From assembly GCA_025356695.1 (NCBI GenBank), contig JANXSE010000163.1:1-63131 (forward strand): 63,131 bases of DNA. The letters run 5' to 3'. Within the stretch, counting starts at the first letter, position 1. Every line of letters begins with the position of its first letter. The position numbers and the translations under genes are program-made. The stretch is from Betaproteobacteria bacterium (GTDB taxonomy: Bacteria; Pseudomonadota; Gammaproteobacteria; Burkholderiales; SG8-41). Of the stretch, positions 43,861 to 53,183 are shown in pieces. The notes beneath the pieces were generated by a model that had not been told where the DNA came from, searched no databases, and saw nothing but the letters and a program-made list of their open reading frames with translations.

Positions 43861-44694
43861 ATGACAGCAGCCGACAGCAAACCCGACCTCAGCCCGGAAG
43901 CGGTACTCGCGCGCGCGACCAAAGCGCGCGGTGACGTGTTTCCCGAATGGAAACCGGTCGCCTATGCGATTCCGCGGACCTACCATCTGATCAATGAGAC
44001 GGGCAGTTATTTGCACCAGTATCACGGCCAGGCCGGCGGCGCCGACAAACTGTCGGCGCAGATGCGCGAGCTGATCGCCATTCCGGCCTTGTGCGCGAAA
44101 GGCGATATGCGGCACACGCCCAATCACATCCGCCGCTGCTATCGCATGGGCATGACCGACCGCGTGCTGTTCGAAGGCGCGACGGCTTACGCCTCGGTGT
44201 CCGGCTGGGCATCGACCATCCTGCAGGTGTCGCTGGCGATCACGGCGGCGAACAGCGCCGACTATCCGTTCGGTGAACTGCCGCCGGACGGCGCGCCCAA
44301 AGAGCTGACGCCGTTTCCGGAGCTGACGATGGGACGCAAACGCAAAAGTACGCAGCAGGAAAGCCTCGCCGCATCGGCCGACTGGCGCTACGCCGCCGGC
44401 ATCGATCCGGAACTGGTGAAGCGCGCAGCGACCTTCATCGATCATTGTCTGCTCAACGATGGCATGCAGGATGAACTGCTCGGCCCGGGGCCGCGCGAAC
44501 TGATCGTGATTGCAGCGTTGTGCACGCGCGGCGAAGTCGATCTCGCTGCCGACCATATCGTGCGCGCCTACGACTACGGCATGAGCAAAAAGAACGTGCT
44601 TGAAGCGATCTGCTGCGTGATCCCGATGACCGGCATGATCACTGCGCAACTGGGGCTGCGGGCGATGCAGCGCGCCGATACGCTTATGCGATAA
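43861..44694 (+). CDS. carboxymuconolactone decarboxylase-family protein
   Basis: The 277 residues hold two all-helical AhpD/CMD-like units (about 60-130 and 200-270), with MRELIAIPALCAKGDMRHTP in the first and RELIVIAALCTRGEVDLAAD in the second. The peroxidase CxxC pair is missing, so this is a decarboxylase- or isomerase-type member. It sits 19 bases after a receptor, with a CAGGAG ribosome site, and before a lyase and a CoA ligase, which suits breakdown of an aromatic-derived acid. Confidence 0.85.
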   Translation: MTAADSKPDLSPEAVLARATKARGDVFPEWKPVAYAIPRTYHLINETGSYLHQYHGQAGGADKLSAQMRELIAIPALCAKGDMRHTPNHIRRCYRMGMTDRVLFEGATAYASVSGWASTILQVSLAITAANSADYPFGELPPDGAPKELTPFPELTMGRKRKSTQQESLAASADWRYAAGIDPELVKRAATFIDHCLLNDGMQDELLGPGPRELIVIAALCTRGEVDLAADHIVRAYDYGMSKKNVLEAICCVIPMTGMITAQLGLRAMQRADTLMR

Positions 44695-44724
44695 TCCACG
44701 CTCATATTCACGGATATTAATTCC

Positions 44725-45579
44725 ATGTACGCCGAACAACGCCAATACATACGCACAGTGCTTGCCGGCGACCGTTGTCTTTCGCCGGCTACTGTTTACG
44801 ACGCGCTCTCGGCGAGCGTGGCCGAGTCGGTCGGTTTCCGGCTTGGCATATTGTCCGGATCGGTATGCGGCGCGACTGTGCTCGCCGCGCCCGATCTGGT
44901 GTTGCAGACGCTGACCGAATTCGCCGACCAGGTGCGCCGCATCATGCGTTCGAGCAAACTCAGCCTGATCGTCGATGCCGACCACGGCTACGGCAATGCC
45001 TTGAATGTGATGCGCACGGTGCAGGAACTCGAGCATGAAGGTGTCGCCGCGCTGACCATCGAGGATCTTGCGCTGCCGCCGCGTTTTCGCGCTGCTCATG
45101 AATTCGAACTGGTATCGACCGAGGAAATGTGCGCCAAGCTGCGCGCAGCCCTGGCGGCACGTTGCGACCCCGCGCTGGTGATCGCCGCGCGTACTGCTGC
45201 GTTGAAAGGTGAAGACACCGCCGCCACCGTGGCGCGTGCGCGCGCGTATGCGCAAACCGGCGTCGATGCGATTTTCGTCACCGGGCTCAGGAAATTGACG
45301 GATTTCGACGCCGTGCGCGCAGCAATCAAACTGCCGATCATCATGGGCACCGCACCCGAAATCAAGCGTGAAGAGCTGGCGGCGCGCGGCGTGCGCATAC
45401 TGCTGCAAAGTCATCCGCCGGTGGCGGCGGCGGTCAAAGCCTTGCGCGACGTCTACACGCATCTCTACAACGGCGGTGCGCCGGCTGATCTCAAGCCCAA
45501 ACTGGCGACTGCCGCGGAAATGGAGCAGGTCACCGGTTCGTCGCAGTATGCGCAGTGGATGCGCGACTACCTGAATTGA
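44725..45579 (+). CDS. isocitrate lyase/PEP mutase-superfamily lyase
   Basis: The 284 residues match the oxaloacetate decarboxylase/methylisocitrate lyase-like branch of the PEP mutase family. They act on alpha-keto or hydroxy dicarboxylates with magnesium. The Mg-binding LIVDADHGYGNALNVMRTV loop is intact, with TIEDLALPP, VIAARTAALKGED and IMGTAPEI further on. The catalytic KKCGH loop of true isocitrate lyase is absent; RFRAAHEFELVS stands in that area. It lies directly before the two acyl-CoA ligase subunits. Confidence 0.88.
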   Translation: MYAEQRQYIRTVLAGDRCLSPATVYDALSASVAESVGFRLGILSGSVCGATVLAAPDLVLQTLTEFADQVRRIMRSSKLSLIVDADHGYGNALNVMRTVQELEHEGVAALTIEDLALPPRFRAAHEFELVSTEEMCAKLRAALAARCDPALVIAARTAALKGEDTAATVARARAYAQTGVDAIFVTGLRKLTDFDAVRAAIKLPIIMGTAPEIKREELAARGVRILLQSHPPVAAAVKALRDVYTHLYNGGAPADLKPKLATAAEMEQVTGSSQYAQWMRDYLN

Positions 45580-45621
45580 GCCTGCAGGTGTTAAACGCCG
45601 CGGCGCTGCGCGCAGGCTGAC

Positions 45622-46761
45622 ATGTATTTGCACGAACACGATGCCAAGGAGTTGCTTGTCCGCTATCGCATCGCGGTGCCGGCGGGTTGCATCGTCGGCA
45701 TGGATGCAACACTGCCCGCCGCTCTGCCGCAACCCGGTCCGTGGGTGGTCAAAGGGCAGATCAGCGCCGGCGGCCGTGGCAAAGCCGGCATTATCAAAAA
45801 AGCCGCGACGCGTGCGGAACTCGCAACGCATTTGCGCGACATCCTCGGCAAAACCGTCAAGGGCCGGCGCGTTGAGCGCGTGCGCATTGAACAGTGCGTA
45901 ACGGATGCCGTTGAACTCTATATCGGCCTCCTGCTTGATGCCGAAGCCGGCGGCGTGCGCGTAATCGTATCTTTGCGCGGCGGTATGGAAATTGAAACGG
46001 TGCCTGCTGCTGACATACGCAGCGAAGTCGTGCGTCTCGATACTATCGCCATCGCAGACTGCGCAGCGCGTCTTGCGCTCGGTTTCGAGCCCGCAGCAGC
46101 ACTGGCGTTGCGCGAAGCCGGCGCGCAGCTCGCGCATGCCTTCGTCGCCGCAGAGTTACGCCTGATCGAAATCAATCCATTGTTCCTGTGCCCGGATGGC
46201 AGCTGGCTTGCCGGCGACGCCAAGGTGGTGGCTGACGAAGGCGCGATCGAACGCCAGCCGGCATTGCATGCGCTGGTGCACGCGCAGGCCGCGCAATATC
46301 CGGAAGCGGCGGTCAAGCTCGAGCACGGTTTCGATTACGTGGTGGTTGATGCGCAAGGCGAAATCGGCCTGCTGACCACTGGCGCCGGGCTCTCGATGAT
46401 GTTGATCGACGAGTTGCGCGCGAAAAATCTCAAACCCTACAATTTTCTCGATGTGCGCACCGGCGGCTTCCGCGGCGATCCGTCGCGCCTCGTCAGCGTG
46501 CTGAAATGGATCAGCGCCGGCAAAAACGTGCGCATCCTGCTGGTCAATATCTTTGCCGGTATCACCGATCTCGGCGAATTTTCGCGCCTTCTGGTCGCAG
46601 CGATGCAACAGGTACCGGAATTCAAGGTGCCGGTAGTGGCGCGGCTGGCCGGCAACGGGCTGGCCGCCGCGCGTGAAATTTTTGCCGTCGCCGGCATCGC
46701 CTTGTATACCGACCTCGACGAAGCCGTTGCCGAAGTGCAACGCCGGCTGGAGCGCACGTAA
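45622..46761 (+). CDS. succinyl-CoA synthetase-type ligase, beta-like (ATP-grasp) subunit
   Basis: The 379 residues have the order of a SucC subunit: an ATP-grasp domain (LHEHDAKELLVRYRI, then GPWVVKGQISAGGRGKAGII), and a C-terminal CoA-ligase domain with TTGAGLSMMLIDEL and NFLDVRTGG. The family joins a dicarboxylate to CoA with ATP. It is well diverged from housekeeping SucC, and its catabolic neighbours suggest a different acid, such as malate or a branched dicarboxylate. Its last base is shared with the next gene's ATG (TAATG). Confidence 0.88.
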   Translation: MYLHEHDAKELLVRYRIAVPAGCIVGMDATLPAALPQPGPWVVKGQISAGGRGKAGIIKKAATRAELATHLRDILGKTVKGRRVERVRIEQCVTDAVELYIGLLLDAEAGGVRVIVSLRGGMEIETVPAADIRSEVVRLDTIAIADCAARLALGFEPAAALALREAGAQLAHAFVAAELRLIEINPLFLCPDGSWLAGDAKVVADEGAIERQPALHALVHAQAAQYPEAAVKLEHGFDYVVVDAQGEIGLLTTGAGLSMMLIDELRAKNLKPYNFLDVRTGGFRGDPSRLVSVLKWISAGKNVRILLVNIFAGITDLGEFSRLLVAAMQQVPEFKVPVVARLAGNGLAAAREIFAVAGIALYTDLDEAVAEVQRRLERT

Positions 46762-47630
46762 TGCTGCCGCGCATCGACGGCAATACCAAAGTCATCGTGC
46801 TCGGCATTACCGGCCGCGCCGGCCGTCAGCACAGCAAAATCATGCGCGATTACGGCAGCAATATTGTCGGCGGCGTGTCGCCGAAGGCCGACGCAAAGAA
46901 CGTCGACGGCGTGCCGGTGTTCGCGGATTCCGCGACGGCAGTACGCGAAACCGGCGCCGAAGCCTGCGTTGCACTGGTCGGCGCCATGCAATTGCTGGCC
47001 GCCATCAAAGACGCCGTCGCCGCCGGCATCAAATTGCTGGTGACGCCGACCGAAGGCATGCCGGTGCACGATGCGGTTGAAGCGCTCGAAATTACGCGCG
47101 CTGCGGGCGTGATGTGGATAGGCGCTTCAACGCCGGGCATGGCGGTGCCCGGTGCGGCCAAACTCGGTTTTCTGCCGCACGATTCACTGCTGCCGGGGCC
47201 GCTTGGGTTGATGTCGAAGTCGGGCACCTTGTCTTACGAGGCCGGCTATCGCCTTGCCCGGGCCGGCATCGGACAATCGGTGTGGGTCGGTGTCGGCGGC
47301 GATTCGGTCAAGGGCACGCGTTATGCCGATCTTGTGCCGTTTTATGCTGCGGATGCACAAACCGAAGGGCTGCTGATCATCGGCGAGATCGGCGGCCATG
47401 AAGAAGAGGATTTCGCGCAAGTCCTGCTCGCGCAGCGTTTCGAAAAACCGGTGTTCGCCCTGATCGCCGGCCGCAGCGCACCGGAAGGCGTGACGATGGG
47501 CCATGCCGGTGCGCTGGTGCATGGCAACCACGGCAGTTTCGAGGCCAAGCGCGCGGCGCTGAACGCGGCCGGCGTGACGGTGTTTGCTTCACTCGGCGAG
47601 TTGGTCGCGGGAGTGAGGGCGCGGTTGTAG
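46761..47630 (+). CDS. succinyl-CoA synthetase-type ligase, alpha-like subunit
   Basis: The 289 residues match SucD. The CoA-binding Rossmann domain begins KVIVLGITGRAGRQHSKIM, and the phosphorylated histidine is in the MGHAGALVHGNHGSF loop. LGLMSKSGTLSYEAGYRLA and GQSVWVGVGGDSVKG are conserved. Together with the beta subunit it would make an ATP-dependent dicarboxylate-CoA ligase. It overlaps the beta gene by one base and is followed by a strong terminator, so it ends the operon. Confidence 0.92.
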   Translation: MLPRIDGNTKVIVLGITGRAGRQHSKIMRDYGSNIVGGVSPKADAKNVDGVPVFADSATAVRETGAEACVALVGAMQLLAAIKDAVAAGIKLLVTPTEGMPVHDAVEALEITRAAGVMWIGASTPGMAVPGAAKLGFLPHDSLLPGPLGLMSKSGTLSYEAGYRLARAGIGQSVWVGVGGDSVKGTRYADLVPFYAADAQTEGLLIIGEIGGHEEEDFAQVLLAQRFEKPVFALIAGRSAPEGVTMGHAGALVHGNHGSFEAKRAALNAAGVTVFASLGELVAGVRARL

Positions 47631-47719
47631 ACACTGCCGTTCGTACGGTGGCCTTGCAAGATTATGCTATCGGCGTATATTGGACTGGCGCCGCAACGGC
47701 GCTTCCTCCTCAGGAATTT

Positions 47720-47750
47720 GGCCGCACGATTTTGCATGCGGCCTTTTTTT
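47720..47750 (+). terminator. rho-independent terminator after the CoA ligase operon
   Basis: GGCCGCA (47720-47726) pairs with TGCGGCC (47737-47743) across a ten-base loop and is followed by seven Ts. Confidence 0.85.
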
Positions 47751-47779
47751 GCCCCCGGTTCCTGCGTTCGCTGTGGCGG

Positions 47780-48991
47780 TTACAGCGCCGGTCTGGAATC
47801 GTCAGCGGGCGGCGCGATATCGAATGCGTTGACGACAACGCCCAGCATGACGACGTAGCCGATAGTGGCGGCGATCTGCACGGTTGCCGGTACGCCGAAA
47901 TGATCGACGGCAGCGCGGTAAGCCGTATCGCTGACGTGATGATTGTCGCGCAGCAACTGATAGCTGAAATCAAACAGTATTTTTTCTTCCGCGCCGAGTG
48001 TCACCGGCAGACGGTCCATTTCCAGTCCGGCAATCAGCGCATCGCTAACGCCGGCCCTGCGCGCCGCATCCACGCTGGATTGCCAGGCGTAGTTGCAGTC
48101 GAGTTCGCGTGCTGCGATCAGCCAGGTGAGTGTTCTGATCTTCGGCGGCAGTATTGTGTCGTAGAGAAAAAACGCGCCGATATGGGCGATGCGCTCGGCG
48201 ACGTCGGGCGTATGCAGCAGTACCTGAAAGGCGCCGGAGATCCAGCCGCGCGTGCGGATGATGCGGTCGATGAAGTGCTGGTTTGCCGGCGCCACGTCGT
48301 CATGTCCGCACAGCAGCGGCAGCCGCGGTGGCGCGGTGACTTTGCCTGTTATGGACGGCAGCTGCGGTCGCGGCGCGGCCGGGCCGGCCCACGGCGCACC
48401 GGTAATTGCCAGCGGCGCGAAAGGCTTGCGCAATGTTTTCTGCTCGGCCGACATGCCGATTTCGAATGCATTAAGCGGCAGCGCAATCATTGCGAAATAA
48501 CCGAGCGTCACCACCAGTTCGACCAGCCCCTGCGCGCCGAAATGCGCAAGCGCCGCCTTGAAGGTTGCATCATCAACGCGGTGATTGCGGGAGATGAGTT
48601 GCGTGCAGAAGTCCGTGATCAGCGTTTCTTCGGCGGTCAGCCGCGGTGGTGTTCTGCCTTCGCGTATCGCATCCACCGTTTCCTGTGTGACGCCGGCTTC
48701 GATCGCCCAGTTGACCCAGGCGCTCCATTCGTACGGCGCATTCAGCGCACGCGAGCCGAGCAGCGAGGCAAAACCGCGCACCCGCATCGAAAGGATGGAT
48801 TCATCGGCCTGGCCGCGTGAATGAAAATAATGCCCGAGCTGGGCAAAGCGCGCAGCCAGATCGGGGCTGCTGTTCATCAGCACGATAAACGGGCCGGTGA
48901 TGGGGCGCCGTCGTATCGCTTTTACCGCGTCGTGAAAACGGCGCTGGTTTTCCGGCAGCGTGTCGCGTTCTACTGCATTCAATCTGCTCAA
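47780..48991 (-). CDS. two-domain carboxymuconolactone decarboxylase-like protein
   Basis: The 403 residues contain two similar all-helical AhpD/CMD units of about 170 residues with a Pro-rich linker near 205-225. Compare RVRGFASLLGSRALNAPYEW with IRTLTWLIAARELDCNYAWQ, and FGAQGLVELVVTLGYFAMI with FGVPATVQIAATIGYVVML. No CxxC is present, so it is not an alkyl-hydroperoxidase. The start is TTG 48991 behind GGGGA; no nearby in-frame ATG gives a full first domain. It is convergent with the CoA ligase operon. Confidence 0.78.
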   Translation of the reverse strand: MSRLNAVERDTLPENQRRFHDAVKAIRRRPITGPFIVLMNSSPDLAARFAQLGHYFHSRGQADESILSMRVRGFASLLGSRALNAPYEWSAWVNWAIEAGVTQETVDAIREGRTPPRLTAEETLITDFCTQLISRNHRVDDATFKAALAHFGAQGLVELVVTLGYFAMIALPLNAFEIGMSAEQKTLRKPFAPLAITGAPWAGPAAPRPQLPSITGKVTAPPRLPLLCGHDDVAPANQHFIDRIIRTRGWISGAFQVLLHTPDVAERIAHIGAFFLYDTILPPKIRTLTWLIAARELDCNYAWQSSVDAARRAGVSDALIAGLEMDRLPVTLGAEEKILFDFSYQLLRDNHHVSDTAYRAAVDHFGVPATVQIAATIGYVVMLGVVVNAFDIAPPADDSRPAL

Positions 48992-49116
48992 GACTGTCCC
49001 CGTATTGGCTATCGATGGCAGTGATTATAAACGTTGACGGCGGCCCGCCTCGTTCGCGCTGCTCTAAAATAAGCGACCATGATGGTTGCCGGAAAAAATA
49101 ACGGAGGAATTCGGGC

Positions 49117-50058
49117 GTGAAGTTTTGTCATTGCTTGGCAGGCATGCTGGTGTTGGCGGCGCCGACTGCGGTGCCGGCGCAGTCTTATCCAAACACGTTT
49201 GTACGCATCATTACCGCAGCTGCCGGCGGCGGCAGCGATTTTGCGACGCGGCTGATTGCCGGCCCGCTGGGTGCTGCGCTCGGCCAGCAGGTGATCGTGG
49301 AGAATCGCGGCCTGCTCGCCGCCGACATCGCGGCGAAAGCGCCCGCAGACGGCTATACGCTGCTACTCAGCGGGCAGACGTTGTGGCTCTTACCGTTCAT
49401 GCGCGACAACGTCGCCTCCAACATCAGCGATTTCACACCGGTGACAACGGTGACCGAAGCGCTGAACATTCTGGTGGTTCACCCGACGGTGCCGGCCAGT
49501 TCGGTGAAGGCATTGATCGAACTGGCACGCAAGCGGCCGGGCGAACTTAATTTCGCCACCTCCGGTAACGGCAATTCGGTGCATATCGCCGGCGAGTTGT
49601 TCAAATCGATGGCGGGTCTCAACGTGTTGCGCATCAATTACAAGGCGGCTTCGCAAGCGCTGACCGAGTTGATTGCGGGGCAAACCCAATTCATGTTCGG
49701 TGTGCCGGGCTCGGTCATGCCGCACATCAAGGGCGGGCGCCTGCGCGCGCTCGCCATTACCGGCGCGAAACCTTCCGCGCTGATGCCGGGTCTGCCGACG
49801 GTGGCGCAAACCGTGCCCGGCTATGAAGTCGCCTCGCGGCTTGCGATCTTCGCGCCGGCCGGCACGCCGGCCGCAATCGTCGCCAGACTGAACCGTGAGA
49901 TTGTGCGTGTGGTAAACCGGCCGGACGTAAAAGACAAGTTTCACGAATCGCAGATCGAGGTCGTTGGCGATACGCCCGAAGCGCTGGCGGCGTTGATCAA
50001 GGCCGAGATCGCGACGACCGCAAAAGTCATCAAGGAAGCCGGCATACGCGCCGAATAA
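49117..50058 (+). CDS. Bug/TctC-type receptor (copy 9), GTG start
   Basis: GTG 49117 lies after an ACGGAGGAAT ribosome site, giving 313 residues with signal peptide KFCHCLAGMLVLAAPTAVPAQ. YPNTFVRIITAAAGGGSDFATR, NRGLLAADIAAKA, PADGYTLLLSG, RINYKAASQAL and LPTVAQTVPGY are visible. NRPGA is replaced by NRGLL and the YKG loop by YKAA, so the ligand may differ. It stands alone between two small genes. Confidence 0.9.
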   Translation: MKFCHCLAGMLVLAAPTAVPAQSYPNTFVRIITAAAGGGSDFATRLIAGPLGAALGQQVIVENRGLLAADIAAKAPADGYTLLLSGQTLWLLPFMRDNVASNISDFTPVTTVTEALNILVVHPTVPASSVKALIELARKRPGELNFATSGNGNSVHIAGELFKSMAGLNVLRINYKAASQALTELIAGQTQFMFGVPGSVMPHIKGGRLRALAITGAKPSALMPGLPTVAQTVPGYEVASRLAIFAPAGTPAAIVARLNREIVRVVNRPDVKDKFHESQIEVVGDTPEALAALIKAEIATTAKVIKEAGIRAE

Positions 50059-50181
50059 GGCTTGTTGATGCATTGATTATCGCCGGGCGCGAATTGTGCG
50101 CTGGCGAACATACAGCGCGCTTTTTTGCGGCGACCATTGCTGACAGGCTTGAATACAGCCCGTTTGCAAAGGAGTCGAAAA

Positions 50182-50670
50182 ATGACCCGCTATCAATCAG
50201 ATGTATCGCATCAAGCGATCAAACTGCAAAGCACGCGCTGGTTGTTCGTGCTGTTGCTGGCCGTCGTAACGTCCGCTTGCACGACGCCGGCCGGTTCCAG
50301 CCGTTCGCTTGGCCTCACGCAGCGCGGCGGCAACGCGGAAATTTACGGCGTTGTTTCCCACGAATTCCCGCGCACCACAAGAATTACCGTTGACATCAAT
50401 CGCCGCATTTACATGGGCAATGCCGAACCGGTGGCGCCTAACGAGACCTACGGATTTGCGCACAAGTACGGCTCGCGCACGCCGGCGGCAGCGGCGCCGC
50501 TTGACGGCAATCTTTACTACAAGGCGACTCTTTCCTCGGCCGACAATCACGTCCTGCGCTGCGATCTTGTTTATAACGAAGGCGGGCAGCGTGACGGCAT
50601 TTGCGTGGATGATTTTGAGCGCATCTACGATGCCTTGTTGAGCACGCAGCGTCCGCTCGGCATGAATTGA
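50182..50670 (+). CDS. small lipoprotein of unknown function
   Basis: ATG 50182 lies behind AAAGGAG, giving 162 residues. The hydrophobic segment WLFVLLLAVVTSAC ends in a lipobox-like cysteine, after an N-terminus of about 20 polar residues. The mature part is beta-rich with ITVDINRRIYMGNAEPV and DNHVLRCDLVYNEGG, two further cysteines (LRCDL and GICVDD) that may pair, and no known motif. It is probably anchored in an envelope membrane. I do not recognise a family. Confidence 0.65.
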   Translation: MTRYQSDVSHQAIKLQSTRWLFVLLLAVVTSACTTPAGSSRSLGLTQRGGNAEIYGVVSHEFPRTTRITVDINRRIYMGNAEPVAPNETYGFAHKYGSRTPAAAAPLDGNLYYKATLSSADNHVLRCDLVYNEGGQRDGICVDDFERIYDALLSTQRPLGMN

Positions 50671-50679
50671 GTGCGGCGC

Positions 50680-51645
50680 CTACTGTAGCGCCTGCACGTT
50701 GGCGGCCTTGACCACGCGCGCCCACTTCGGAATTTCTTCACGCAGTTGTTCGCGCAGGCGTTCCGGTGCGGCGACCACCGCTTCAAGCCCTTCGGCGGCC
50801 ATGCGCTCCTGCATCGCCGGTGTTTGCACAATGCGCGCAATTTCGCGGTTCCATCTGGTGACAATTGCGGGCGGTAAACCGCGCGGTCCCCAGCAGCCGT
50901 ACCACGATTTGGTCTGAAAGCCGGGATACGATTCGGCCACCGTCGGCACCTCGGGAAGCATCGCGTTTCTTTTCAGCGTGGTGATGGCGATGCCGCGCAC
51001 GCGGCCCGCCGCCATATGCTGCACCATCGACGGCACCGCGCTCACTTTCATCTGCACCTGGCCGCTCAACAGATCGATGGTCGATGGGCCAGTGCCTTTG
51101 TACGGGATGTGCGTCATGCGGATGCCGGTGGTGAGCAGAAAATATTCAGTCGATAGATGTGTAATGCCGCCGGTGCCGGTGGAGGCGTAGTTGAGTCTGG
51201 CCGGCTGCGCAGCGGCCAGCGCGATCAACTCTTTGACCGTTTTCGCCGGCACCGCAGGATGCAGCGCGATGATGAAGCCGGCTTCGGCAGCGAGTGCGAT
51301 CGGCGTGATGTCGTTGACGGGATCGTAAGGCAGTTTGACCAGCGCAGCATTCGCCGCATAACTGCCCGAGACCATGACGATGGTGTAACCGTCGGGCGCG
51401 GCGCGCACGCCGGTCTCGGCGCCGATGATGCCGCTGGCGCCGGCGCGGTTATCGACGACGACGGCGTGTCCGAATGTTTCAGTCAGGTTCTGCGCAATGG
51501 TGCGCGCCAGCGCGTCGGTGCCGCCGCCCGGCGGAAAGGGCACGATAAAGCGGATGGGTTTGGTCGGGTAGGGCTGCGCGCCGGCGCCGCCGGCAGAACA
51601 CAGCGCGCAACACAGTATCAAAAAGACGAAAAATTTCCGCTGCAT
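50680..51645 (-). CDS. Bug/TctC-type receptor (copy 10)
   Basis: From ATG 51645 the product has 321 residues with signal peptide MQRKFFVFLILCCALCSAGG to AGAQ. YPTKPIRFIVPFPPGGGTDALAR, NRAGASGIIGAETG, PDGYTIVMVSGS, YDPVNDITPIALA, HIPYKGTGPSTID and VPTVAESYPGF mark the family; this is one of the most canonical copies. It converges on the lipoprotein gene with 9 bases between stops. Confidence 0.93.
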   Translation of the reverse strand: MQRKFFVFLILCCALCSAGGAGAQPYPTKPIRFIVPFPPGGGTDALARTIAQNLTETFGHAVVVDNRAGASGIIGAETGVRAAPDGYTIVMVSGSYAANAALVKLPYDPVNDITPIALAAEAGFIIALHPAVPAKTVKELIALAAAQPARLNYASTGTGGITHLSTEYFLLTTGIRMTHIPYKGTGPSTIDLLSGQVQMKVSAVPSMVQHMAAGRVRGIAITTLKRNAMLPEVPTVAESYPGFQTKSWYGCWGPRGLPPAIVTRWNREIARIVQTPAMQERMAAEGLEAVVAAPERLREQLREEIPKWARVVKAANVQALQ

Positions 51646-51791
51646 GGGTGTGGCGCTGCAGTAACCGGGATGCCGACGATTATAGCCGCCGTCGCCGCGT
51701 GCTCCGGGCATCTGTTCGAAATTTGATCGTTGTCAACGTCATGTAAGGTTCGGCGGTTAGGCTGTCCGCATGTATGTACAGGAGAGTGATC

Positions 51792-52187
51792 ATGCCTAAA
51801 TTGCCGACTTGGACTGTTTTAGTGATGGTGGTGTGTTGTGGAGTCGCCTACGCGCAGGTTCCGCAAGCGTTGCAGTTGATGAAAGGCACGGTCATTCCCG
51901 AATCGAACGTCGTGTTTGCCGTCGGCAACAAAGCGCCGGCATCCGACGCCGAATGGGCAGCGCTGCAAAAAAGCGCCGACAGTCTGGTCAATGCGGCGCG
52001 TCAGTTGCAGTCGATGGCGCCGGCGGGCGGGCGCGCGGAATGGGCAAAATCCAGCGACGCGATGGGTGCTGCGGCAGGCAAGGCCGCCGCTGCAGCCAAA
52101 ACGCGCAATGTCGACGGCGCGCAGGATGCCGGCGACGCCCTGTATGAAACCTGCGAAGGCTGCCATCGCAGGTTCATGAAAAAGTAG
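51792..52187 (+). CDS. secreted class II (c'-type) cytochrome c-like protein
   Basis: ATG 51792 has a CAGGAGAG ribosome site. The 131 residues include a signal peptide (cleavage near AYAQ) and a helical bundle whose haem motif C121-EG-C124-H125 lies at the very C-terminus, as in cytochrome c' and related NO- or CO-binding or electron-carrying proteins. The chain is about 20 residues shorter than typical c'. It is periplasmic. It might help handle NO with the nirK/nor genes, but it lies 18 kb away and nothing in its promoter shows this. Confidence 0.82.
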   Translation: MPKLPTWTVLVMVVCCGVAYAQVPQALQLMKGTVIPESNVVFAVGNKAPASDAEWAALQKSADSLVNAARQLQSMAPAGGRAEWAKSSDAMGAAAGKAAAAAKTRNVDGAQDAGDALYETCEGCHRRFMKK

Positions 52188-52205
52188 CGCTGCCTTATTC
52201 CGGCC

Positions 52206-53177
52206 TTATTCCGGTATTAGGCCGCCGGTGGCGGCGAGCTGGCGCATCTTCTGTTGTTCCTGCGCGATGAATTTGGCGAAGGCCTCGGGGCTGGTGCTGC
52301 TGCGCATTTCCACGCCGGCGGCGATGTACTGTTCGCGCACGTCCGTCATGGCGAGCGCCTTCATGGTTGTTGCATACAGTTTGTCGATGATGGCGCGCGG
52401 CGTGCCGGTCGGCGCCATCAGGCCGTTCCACGTATAGAACTGATAGCCGGGCACACCCGATTCATTCAGCGTCGGCATCTCCGGCATGAACGATGAGCGC
52501 TCGCTGCCGCCGACCGCGAGCCCGCGGATGCGGCCGCTGCGCACTTGACCGATGGCCGCACCGATCGGCGCCGTCAGCCATTGCGACTCACCCGCGGCGA
52601 CGGCGAGGATGTTGGCAGCGCCGCCCTTGTACGGGATGTGCGTCGAGGTGATGCCGGTCATGTTGATCAGCATGACGGCGGCGAGGTGCGCAACCGAGCC
52701 GGTGCCGGCGGACGCATAGTTGAGAGTGTTGGGTTTGCTTTTCGCGTAAGCGATGAATTCCTTCACCGTTTTGACCGGCAGCGACGGATGCACGCCGAAC
52801 AGCACGTCGGTCAGATACAACAGTGAAATCGGCATGAAGTCTTTGACCGGATCGTAGGGCAGTTTTTTGTACGTCACGGGCAGTTGCGCGTGGGTCACCA
52901 CCGAGCCGGCGAACAGCGTGTAACCGTTGGGCGCGGCGCGCGCTGCAAGTTCGGCGGCGATCATGCCGGTGGCGCCGGTGCGGTTGTCGATGACGAACTG
53001 CTGGCCAAGCAGCTCCGACATTTTGGCAGCGACGATGCGGCTGACGATGTCGCTGTTGCTGCCGGGCGCCTGCGGCACGATCAGGCGGATCGGCTGCGCG
53101 GGATATGTTTGCGCCAACGCCGGTGCGGCAAGACCCAGCGCGGCGGCAAAGACGGATAACAAACGGGTTGTGCGCAT
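52206..53177 (-). CDS. Bug/TctC-type receptor (copy 11)
   Basis: A 323-residue Bug receptor read from ATG 53177, with signal peptide MRTTRLLSVFAAALGLAAPALAQ. YPAQPIRLIVPQAPGSNSDIVSR, NRTGATGMIAAELA, PNGYTLFAGS, YDPVKDFMPISLL and HIPYKGGAANILA are present. The loop reads PGSNSD. It starts 6 bases after a dimeric-barrel protein on the same strand, so they share a transcript. Confidence 0.92.
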   Translation of the reverse strand: MRTTRLLSVFAAALGLAAPALAQTYPAQPIRLIVPQAPGSNSDIVSRIVAAKMSELLGQQFVIDNRTGATGMIAAELAARAAPNGYTLFAGSVVTHAQLPVTYKKLPYDPVKDFMPISLLYLTDVLFGVHPSLPVKTVKEFIAYAKSKPNTLNYASAGTGSVAHLAAVMLINMTGITSTHIPYKGGAANILAVAAGESQWLTAPIGAAIGQVRSGRIRGLAVGGSERSSFMPEMPTLNESGVPGYQFYTWNGLMAPTGTPRAIIDKLYATTMKALAMTDVREQYIAAGVEMRSSTSPEAFAKFIAQEQQKMRQLAATGGLIPE

Positions 53178-53183
53178 GCGGGT

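Noticed and set aside
44725..45579. Isocitrate lyase of the glyoxylate shunt
   Set aside because: The protein is only 284 residues and lacks the KKCGH catalytic loop; it belongs to a shorter lyase or decarboxylase branch of the superfamily.
43693..46137. 814-codon open frame on the minus strand under four plus-strand genes
   Set aside because: It is rich in Arg and His, has no recognisable domain, and lies antisense to genes with clear motifs and ribosome sites. Long antisense frames are expected at this GC content.
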